A stretch of DNA of 50,899 bases. It comes from Capnocytophaga sp. Lineage in GTDB: Bacteria > Bacteroidota > Bacteroidia > Flavobacteriales > Flavobacteriaceae. Position 1 is the first letter of the stretch, and each line of letters begins with the position of its first letter. The position numbers and the translations under genes are program-made. Positions 41,122-47,887 of the stretch are shown in pieces. Under the pieces are notes generated by a model. That model was given only the letters and a program-made list of their open reading frames with translations, was not told the origin of the DNA and did not search any database. The DNA is taken from NCBI RefSeq assembly GCF_030532915.1, contig NZ_JAUNKD010000018.1, forward strand, positions 6,396 through 57,294, given 5' to 3'.

Positions 41122-41191
41122 CAAAAAAAGGCGAGTTGCCCCGCCTTAAATGTTTTCACAACGGAATAATCCTTATTGTAAATTGCCTCCA
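41122..41191 (-). ncRNA. Candidate small RNA (about 70 nt)
   Basis: A complete leftward transcription unit without a reading frame. The promoter TTTG-N19-TATCTTTG ends at 41198, giving a predicted start near 41191. The unit ends in a 6-bp GC-rich stem (AAGGCG/CGCCTT with 8-base loop) followed by T7 at 41127-41121. There is no ATG in between. It sits between the accC terminator and the SusCD locus. I do not recognise it as a known RNA family (not SRP RNA, tmRNA or RNase P). A trans-acting small RNA is the best guess. Confidence 0.6.
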
Positions 41192-41197
41192 ATGGCG

Positions 41198-41228
41198 CAA
41201 AGATACAATAAAAAAAATAATTTGCAAA
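41198..41228 (-). promoter_or_regulatory. Promoter of the candidate small RNA, TTTG-N19-TATCTTTG
   Basis: On the minus strand TTTG at 41228-41225 and TATCTTTG at 41205-41198 are exactly 19 bases apart, a full consensus match although no reading frame lies to the left. Confidence 0.75.
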
Positions 41229-41705
41229 ATTAATTGTGAATTATCAATTCAAAATAAACACAAACATCACACATTTAACTGATTATCAAATCACTAAAAA
41301 CAAGCAGTTGTATTTAAAATTTTAGAAAAAAGGGTCATGAATGGATGGTTCTTGCAATATTATCATCAAAAATCATATAGTTACAATCTAAATTGTATTC
41401 AAATATTAAATTAAAACTTGCTTATTAGAACATTTACTACTAGCAAAGCGATTAAAACAACAAGAACCGAATTTATATTAACCACAATAATAAATGGTGG
41501 TTAATTTTTTTCCAATTGTATTATTATTAAGTAAAGGCAAATAAATGAATTAATTTAAAATTTTTATATTTTATACGTAATTATTTTGTTAAAAAAGAAA
41601 AGATAAACTTTTATTTTAACTGTTTTAATAAATTTTTAATCTTCTATCAGCTTTATAATGAATAAATATATCTCGAAACAATTCGGTATATATCAAAAAA
41701 ATCTG
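41206..41705. other. About 500 bases without a gene upstream of susC
   Basis: Very A/T-rich. The stem ATTAACCAC/GTGGTTAAT (41477-41485 and 41497-41505) followed by six T is a good rightward terminator, listed separately, although no rightward gene lies before it. A 25-codon frame at 41337-41414 has no recognisable family. No operator or long inverted repeat was seen. Confidence 0.5.
41477..41510 (+). terminator. Orphan rightward terminator in the susC upstream region
   Basis: A 9-bp perfect stem with an 11-base loop and a T6 tail. A rightward -7 box, TAAATTTG, lies at 41109-41116 with TTTG at 41084-41087. A transcript from there would run about 370 bases to this terminator, antisense to the candidate small RNA. 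Confidence 0.55.
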
Positions 41706-41713
41706 TAACTTTG
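41706..41713 (+). promoter_or_regulatory. -7 box TAACTTTG before susC
   Basis: TAACTTTG lies 28 bases before the susC ATG at 41741. No TTTG is visible at the usual distance, so the promoter may need an activator, as many Bacteroidota polysaccharide-type loci do. Confidence 0.55.
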
Positions 41714-41740
41714 TACTTGAAAAACCAACAAAACTTAAAT

Positions 41741-44700
41741 ATGAGAATAAAAATTTTACTACAGTTTATTTTTGTGTTTTTAGGAATGAGTCCTATGGTA
41801 GCACAAACATTATCTGTCAAAGGAGTTGTAACTGATGGTGGAGGCGTCCCTTTACCAGGGGCTAGTGTCGTAATTAAAGGCACTTCCAAAGGTGTCGCAA
41901 CAGATTTTGACGGCAATTACGAAATACAAGCCAAGAATGGCGATGTTTTAGAATTTTCTTCAATAGGATTTACCTCACAAACAAAAAAAATAGTTACTAC
42001 GGGGGGGGGTAAAACACTGATTATCAACACATCTCTTATTGAAGAAGCCAGTCAAATCGAAGAGGTTGTTGTGACAGGGTATGGAGGTATTCAGAAAAAA
42101 GCTAGTATTGTTGGCTCAATTCAAACAATCAGCCCGTCCGATTTAAAGGTACCTTCCGCTAATTTATCTACCGGATTTGCTGGGCGTATGGCAGGGGTTA
42201 TTGCTTTTCAACGAGGAGGACAACCCGGCGCTGATGGTGCTAATTTCTACATACGTGGTATTGCTACAATGAGTGGTGTAACCAGTCCACTTATTATTGT
42301 TGACGGGGTTCAGGTTTCAGCGAGTGATTTGAATGCCCTTGCTCCTGAGGTAATTGATAGTTTTACCATTTTAAAAGACGCTACGGCAACCGCTATCTAT
42401 GGGTCGAGAGGAGCTAACGGAGTAATGATTGTTACTACGAAATCGGGAGCTAATTTAGATAAACCGATTATAAACTTCCGTGTAGAGGGAACGATGTCGC
42501 AACCTACCACACTTCCTAAAATGGCTGATGGACCTACCTATATGAGATTGTACAATGAAGCTGCAAATAATCTCAGTTCGGGGGCTTTTCGATATACACA
42601 AGATCAAATACGCGGAACGGAACAAAACCTAAATCCGTATGTGTATCCCAATGTAAATTGGTATGATGAAATTTTCAAAAACCGCTCTTTCGGACAAAGA
42701 GTAAACTTCAATATTCGTGGTGGAGGTAAAAAATTAGATTACTTTATGAGTATCAATGCCACTCACGATGATGGAATGGTTAAAGGATTGAGCAAAGAAT
42801 ATTTTTCATTTGATAATAATATTAGTTTGAAAAAATATACTTTCCAAAATAATATTAATGCCCGATTAACAGAAAGCAGTAAAATTTCCTTACGTTTAAA
42901 CGCTCAATTACACGATTACCGAGGTCCCATCACTAATTCAGGAAATAAGGGACAGATAAGCATTAATGAGCTATTCGGAAAGGTTGTTGAACTACCTTCG
43001 GTAGATCACCCTATCAAATTTCCTGCCAAAGAGGGTGATGAACACGTAAGATGGGGAACGAATAGTGAACGATATGTCAAAAAGAACCCAATTGCTGAAT
43101 TAGTAAGTTCATATAAAGATAACTTCCAAAACACGGTAATTGCCAATTTGGAGTATGACCAAAAGTTAGATGTCCTTACACAAGGATTGCGTTTCAACGC
43201 CTTGGCATCATTTAAAAACTGGTCATCATCTTCTGTTTACAGAACAGCGCCTTACAATATGTATCTTCTAAATGGTTTTACGCTAACACCCAATGGAGAA
43301 TATGATTTAGATTTGGGGTTGGTAGGAACCAATCCTGAAAACATAGTATTAACCTCATCAGCGGGTACTTCCGGAGATAGAAAAATTTATTTGCAAGGAA
43401 TGTTCGATTATGCACGTACTTTCGGAGGAGTTCACGCAATCAATGCAATGGCAGTATATAACCAAGAACAATATGATTTGAATAATATTCACGCAGATAG
43501 TTCTTTCAAAATTTTGGTAAACTCTTTGCCTAAGCGTAAACAGACCATAGCAGGACGAATTTCGTACGCTTATGACAATCGATATATGATAGAGGTAAAT
43601 GCCGGATACAATGGTTCTGAAAACTTTGCTCCGGGTAAACGTTGGGGTTTTTTCCCGTCAGTAGCCGTTGGATATAATTTAAGTGAAGAACCTTTCTTTG
43701 CCGAACTCAAAGATATTGTTCAAGTATTTAAAATACGAAACTCTTGGGGGCTAGTAGGTAATGACCAAATTTCCAATAATCGTTTCCTTTATCTTTCAAG
43801 TATTGATTTAGGCTCTAATGACAGAAAATTTAGAACCGGAGTTGAACAAGATTATGAACTAAAAGGTCCTAAATACAATCGTTTTCAAAACAATGACCTT
43901 ACTTGGGAGGTTGGTGAAAAATTGAATTTTGGTATCGATTTAAGATTATGGAACAGCCTTGATTTTCATTTTGATATGTTCCGTGAACATCGTCGTAATA
44001 TATTTGAAAAACGAGGAACAATTGCTAAATATTTGGGTTCTGACGGAACTGATGTGTATGCAAACTCCGGAGAGGTTATCAATCAAGGGGTGGATCTATC
44101 AGTTAATTACGATAAAACTATCGGAAAAGATTTCAACTTGTCATTAAAAGGAACCTTTACGTATGCCCACAACCGCATCGTAAAAACGGATTTAAAATTT
44201 GTTGATTACCCTAATTTGTCAAAAGTTGGGCACAGTATAGGAATGCCGGGGATAACCAAAAATGGAATTGATTACGGGGTGCTGATTAGCGAGGGATTAT
44301 TCATCGACCAAGCAGAAGTACAAAATCGTGCACAACAGAAAATTAGTAGTAACGTAGCCGCCGGTGACCTGAAATATAGAGACATTCCTAACAAAGATGG
44401 CGTAGTTGACGGACAGATTGATGATAATGACCGTGTTTGGACAGGATATCCTACAACGCCTGAAATTATATATGGTTTAGGTATAAATGCTTCTTATAAG
44501 GGTTGGGATGCAGGAATATTTTTCCAAGGGGCTGCAAATACTTCGTTATTGATGAGTAATTTACATCCTTTCGGAACAAACAACTCTCGAAATATATTCC
44601 AGTGGATAGCCGATTCACATTGGAGTCCTGACAACCAAAATTTAAATGCGGCTTACCCTCGTTTGACAAAAGATGACCACGCAAATAATACCACGGCTTC

Positions 44701-44917
44701 AACGTTTTGGGTGCGAGATGCCTCTTTCTTAAAACTAAAAACGGTTGAGGTAGGGTACACCTACAAAAATATGCGTTTATTTGTAACGGGCTCTAACCTA
44801 CTTACTTTCAGTAGTTTCAAACTTTGGGATCCGGAGCAAGGAGGTGGTAACGGACTTAAATATCCTACCCAACGTGTATTTACCCTTGGTTTCCAAATGA
44901 CAATTAACAATAAATAA
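41741..44917 (+). CDS. SusC-family TonB-dependent outer-membrane transporter (1058 aa)
   Basis: SusC proteins import glycans or glycopeptides together with SusD. After a signal peptide (about residues 1-22), a CarboxypepD_reg-like domain occupies about residues 23-100 (VSVKGVVTD-type start, LPGASVVIKGTSKGVATDFDGNYEI). The plug follows (EEVVVTGYGGIQKKASIVGSI, IYGSRGANGVMIVTTK) and a 22-strand-type barrel ends in the VFTLGFQMTINNK strand. The ATG at 41741 is preferred over a TTG at 41711. Codons 87-90 contain a run of nine G (42001-42009), so slippage would shift the frame just before the plug. The ending is nine bases from SusD. Confidence 0.94.
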   Translation: MRIKILLQFIFVFLGMSPMVAQTLSVKGVVTDGGGVPLPGASVVIKGTSKGVATDFDGNYEIQAKNGDVLEFSSIGFTSQTKKIVTTGGGKTLIINTSLIEEASQIEEVVVTGYGGIQKKASIVGSIQTISPSDLKVPSANLSTGFAGRMAGVIAFQRGGQPGADGANFYIRGIATMSGVTSPLIIVDGVQVSASDLNALAPEVIDSFTILKDATATAIYGSRGANGVMIVTTKSGANLDKPIINFRVEGTMSQPTTLPKMADGPTYMRLYNEAANNLSSGAFRYTQDQIRGTEQNLNPYVYPNVNWYDEIFKNRSFGQRVNFNIRGGGKKLDYFMSINATHDDGMVKGLSKEYFSFDNNISLKKYTFQNNINARLTESSKISLRLNAQLHDYRGPITNSGNKGQISINELFGKVVELPSVDHPIKFPAKEGDEHVRWGTNSERYVKKNPIAELVSSYKDNFQNTVIANLEYDQKLDVLTQGLRFNALASFKNWSSSSVYRTAPYNMYLLNGFTLTPNGEYDLDLGLVGTNPENIVLTSSAGTSGDRKIYLQGMFDYARTFGGVHAINAMAVYNQEQYDLNNIHADSSFKILVNSLPKRKQTIAGRISYAYDNRYMIEVNAGYNGSENFAPGKRWGFFPSVAVGYNLSEEPFFAELKDIVQVFKIRNSWGLVGNDQISNNRFLYLSSIDLGSNDRKFRTGVEQDYELKGPKYNRFQNNDLTWEVGEKLNFGIDLRLWNSLDFHFDMFREHRRNIFEKRGTIAKYLGSDGTDVYANSGEVINQGVDLSVNYDKTIGKDFNLSLKGTFTYAHNRIVKTDLKFVDYPNLSKVGHSIGMPGITKNGIDYGVLISEGLFIDQAEVQNRAQQKISSNVAAGDLKYRDIPNKDGVVDGQIDDNDRVWTGYPTTPEIIYGLGINASYKGWDAGIFFQGAANTSLLMSNLHPFGTNNSRNIFQWIADSHWSPDNQNLNAAYPRLTKDDHANNTTASTFWVRDASFLKLKTVEVGYTYKNMRLFVTGSNLLTFSSFKLWDPEQGGGNGLKYPTQRVFTLGFQMTINNK
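42001..42009 (+). repeat. Poly-G tract (G9) inside susC, candidate phase-variation site
   Basis: Nine G residues read as T-G-G-G-K in the on state (codons 87-91). Losing one G leads to ...GGG GTA AAA CAC TGA; gaining one leads to ...GGG TAA. Both give a stop within a few codons. It is the longest G run I saw in the window and lies in an AT-rich gene. Confidence 0.85.
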
Positions 44918-44925
44918 GATTTAGT

Positions 44926-46824
44926 ATGAAAAAAATAATATATACACTCGGAACTGCATTATTGCTATCGGTTACCTCTTCGTGTAATTTTTTAGATGTT
45001 GTTCCTGACGAAGCAGCTACTGAACAACAAGCATTTGCAACGGCGCGTGCGGCAGAGCAGTATTTATACTCTTGTTATTCTTTTATGCCCAATCCTCGTG
45101 CGGGAGTGCCAAGTTCACTTGATGCTTTCACGGGTGATGAGGTAATTACAGCTTTCGAACACGAAACTTTTGCAAAATTTCCCAAAGGAAACTTTACAGC
45201 TTCTGATCCGGTAATTTCTTATTGGAATACGCTATTTGGTGGTATTAAGCAATGTTACATATTAAAGAATAATATAGATAAAGTGCCTAACTTGGAACCA
45301 AGCAAAAAAGAAGATTATAGAGCACAAGCTGACTTTTTGATTGCTTATTTCCATTATTTGCAACTTCGTTGTTACGGACCTATTATCTTGGTAAAAGAAG
45401 AACCTAAAATTGACACGCCTGCCGAGTTATATTTAGGAAGAACCCCGCTTGACGAATCAGTGGAGTGGGTAGCGGCCTTGTTTGACAATGCAGCAGGAAG
45501 ATTACCTGCCAGAAGAGAAGGAACAAGTTTTGGTTTGGCAACATCAGTGGCAGCCAAAGCCTTGAAAGCCCGATTATATTTATTAGCGGCCTCTCCTCTT
45601 TTCAATGGAAATCCGGATTATGCAGGTTTCAAAAATTTGGACGGGGCATCAATGATTCCTACAAATTTTGATGCTAATAAATGGACAAAGGCAAAAATTG
45701 CTTACAAAGAAGCTATTGATTTGGCAGAAGCAAACGGATATCGTTTGTACGCCACAACCGATACGGCAGACCCTTCACAACAAGAGCCTACTAACCCAAC
45801 AGAGCGTGTGTTGCGTTTTAACATTACTGACAAATTTAGTAAAGAAACTATTTGGGCTGATACACGTCAAGAGGGACCTTATGAATTGCAAAACAAAGCG
45901 CGCCCACACTGGGAAGGACGCACTTGGAATGGAGTTGCACCTACTTTGACAATGTTAGATCGTTTCTACACCAAAAATGGATTACCTTTGCAGGAAGACA
46001 CCAACTTGGGATATTCTTATTCAGAACGCTTCAATGTGGTAGATATTCCGGCGGGAACAGCCTATGCCGAACCGGGGCAAAAAACATCTCAAATGAATAT
46101 GGATAGAGAACCTCGTTACTATGCTTGGATTTCTTTCCATAACGGATACTACGAAACCAAAGGAACGGCAACCGACAATAACGCAAACAAAGAGGCTTAC
46201 CAAGACCGTTTTAAAAGAGGAACTGATAAAGCCAAAATTTTGACTCAGTTTATGAAAAACGATAATTGTGGTAAAAAAGGACGTGTTAATAATTATTCTC
46301 CTTCGGGATTTTTGGTAAAAAAAGGTGTAATGCCTAAACTTACCCAAAACGCTAACAATTCAGGCTTGCAACACTATCCTTGGCCTGTAATTCGTTTAAC
46401 AGAGTTATATTTGGGGTATGCAGAGGCTTGTATAGAGTCAGGTGATTTGGCTGAGGCTAAAAGATACATTGATCCTATACGAACACGTGCGGGCATTCCT
46501 ACCGTAGATGCAGCTTGGGCTACTATAAGTGTAGTTCCTGACCAAACAAAAATGAGAGAAATTATTCGTCAAGAACGACAAATAGAGTTGTTTTTAGAAA
46601 ATCAAAACTTCTGGGATATGCGTCGTTGGAAATTGGCAGGGCATTATTTCAATGTTTTACCTCGCGGATTGAATGTTGAAGCTACTTCAATTGAGGCTTT
46701 TTCAAAAGAAACTGAGTTATCAACCATCATTCGTAAGTTTGAGTCGCCTACACACTATTTATTGCCAATTCCACAAGGGGAAGTTCAGGTTAATAGAAAA
46801 TTAGTTCAAAATCCTGGTTATTAA
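44926..46824 (+). CDS. SusD-family outer-membrane lipoprotein (632 aa)
   Basis: SusD caps SusC and binds substrate at the cell surface. A lipobox ends at Cys20 (TSSC). The TPR-like SusD fold follows, with the conserved 'FLDVVPDEAATEQQAFATARAAEQYLYSCYS' start, 'DYRAQADFLIAYFHYLQLRCYGPIILV', 'RLTELYLGYAEACIESGD' and the end 'RQERQIELFLENQNFWDMRRWKL' with the typical PIPQGEVQVN near the C-terminus. It starts nine bases after the SusC stop, so it is in the same operon. Confidence 0.94.
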   Translation: MKKIIYTLGTALLLSVTSSCNFLDVVPDEAATEQQAFATARAAEQYLYSCYSFMPNPRAGVPSSLDAFTGDEVITAFEHETFAKFPKGNFTASDPVISYWNTLFGGIKQCYILKNNIDKVPNLEPSKKEDYRAQADFLIAYFHYLQLRCYGPIILVKEEPKIDTPAELYLGRTPLDESVEWVAALFDNAAGRLPARREGTSFGLATSVAAKALKARLYLLAASPLFNGNPDYAGFKNLDGASMIPTNFDANKWTKAKIAYKEAIDLAEANGYRLYATTDTADPSQQEPTNPTERVLRFNITDKFSKETIWADTRQEGPYELQNKARPHWEGRTWNGVAPTLTMLDRFYTKNGLPLQEDTNLGYSYSERFNVVDIPAGTAYAEPGQKTSQMNMDREPRYYAWISFHNGYYETKGTATDNNANKEAYQDRFKRGTDKAKILTQFMKNDNCGKKGRVNNYSPSGFLVKKGVMPKLTQNANNSGLQHYPWPVIRLTELYLGYAEACIESGDLAEAKRYIDPIRTRAGIPTVDAAWATISVVPDQTKMREIIRQERQIELFLENQNFWDMRRWKLAGHYFNVLPRGLNVEATSIEAFSKETELSTIIRKFESPTHYLLPIPQGEVQVNRKLVQNPGY

Positions 46825-46843
46825 TTTTTAATATATTATCGTG

Positions 46844-47752
46844 ATGAGAAGATTATATACATTATTGACTATTATGCTCGTTGCTTCTTTAACGCTGGTT
46901 GCGTGTAAGAAAGATGAGCCAAAGATAAATCCTTCGGGAATTAAAAATTTACAATCCGAAGAACTGCCCGGACAAATTAAAATCACTTGGGAAAAGGAAG
47001 AACCTGTTACCTTTGAACATTTGAGATTCACTTACTTCGATAAACTTACTAAAAAAGAAGTATTACGTTTGGCAAGTATTTACAGTAATGAAATTATCAT
47101 ACCTAACACTCGAAAAAAATACGGAGAGTATGAGTTTAAAATTCAACCTGTAAGTGCTACCGGTACCGAGGGGCAAGTTTATACTTTCAAAGCAACTTCC
47201 GGTGCCGCTCCTGCCACATATCAACTGACAGAAGGAGATGATGCTGTTAAAGTAAATTTGAGTGTCGATATGTTGGAAACCAACGCACAAGAGCCTAGTG
47301 AAGGTCATATCGCCAATTTGATTGATGGAAATAATTATACATATTTCCACACAAAATGGTCTGGCTCACCAATTAATGCCCAACATTACTTTCAAATAAA
47401 TTTAACCGAATCTTTGCAGGGCTTTAAGTTTAATATTTCAACAAGACATAACGGTAACGGTAGCGGAGATGTTAAACGAATGAAAGTTGAGGCAAGTAAC
47501 GACGGAGAAACTTGGGTAGAAGTAGGTATTCAAACTTATGACTTGGCATCAAGAGCGGCAGATGACAGACGTAGAACATTCAACGGAAATCCTATTTTGA
47601 TGAATGCAAAATATTCAAAACTGCGTTTTACACCATTAGCTCGCAGAAATGCTGACCCACTAAACAAGAGCTTTTTTGATATGGGAGAGTTCAGTTTGTT
47701 TAATGAACCCGTATTGATTACTGATCCGGAAGCCCCAGCCGAGGGAGACTAA
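46844..47752 (+). CDS. Surface lipoprotein, DUF4959-like plus discoidin-like domain (302 aa)
   Basis: The signal peptide ends in a lipobox at Cys21 (LVAC). The next residues KKDEP match the C-x-K-(D/E)2 surface-export signal known from Capnocytophaga canimorsus lipoproteins. Residues 25-125 look like a DUF4959/Ig-like module (NLQSEELPGQIKITWEKEEP). Residues 135-290 resemble an F5/8 type C (discoidin) fold that binds carbohydrates (EGHIANLIDGNNYTYFHTKWSG, then VEASNDGETWVEVG). A GTG at 46841 could be the start; the ATG at 46844 is taken. It probably tethers glycan for the M60 protease. Confidence 0.85.
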   Translation: MRRLYTLLTIMLVASLTLVACKKDEPKINPSGIKNLQSEELPGQIKITWEKEEPVTFEHLRFTYFDKLTKKEVLRLASIYSNEIIIPNTRKKYGEYEFKIQPVSATGTEGQVYTFKATSGAAPATYQLTEGDDAVKVNLSVDMLETNAQEPSEGHIANLIDGNNYTYFHTKWSGSPINAQHYFQINLTESLQGFKFNISTRHNGNGSGDVKRMKVEASNDGETWVEVGIQTYDLASRAADDRRRTFNGNPILMNAKYSKLRFTPLARRNADPLNKSFFDMGEFSLFNEPVLITDPEAPAEGD

Positions 47753-47808
47753 TGTTCTTGTTTGAGCAATATTTCTTTTAAGAACAACTTAGTAAATATG
47801 TAAATGAT

Positions 47809-47873
47809 AGACTTGCTATAACGTTTCAAAACATCTTTTTAATGCTTTTTTAACCGTATAGCAAGTCTTTTTT
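47809..47873 (+). terminator. Hairpin with T-run between the lipoprotein and M60 genes
   Basis: AGACTTGCTATA (47809-47820) pairs perfectly with TATAGCAAGTCT (47857-47868), with a 36-base loop and T6 following. It could end most transcripts before the protease gene or act as a processing or attenuation site that sets a lower dose of the enzyme. Confidence 0.65.
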
Positions 47874-47887
47874 AATAAAGAAAGTGT

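Noticed and set aside
41337-41414. A 25-codon frame (MNGWFLQYYHQ...) in the gap before susC.
   Set aside because: No recognised family, and the region is extremely A/T-rich; insufficient support to call a gene.
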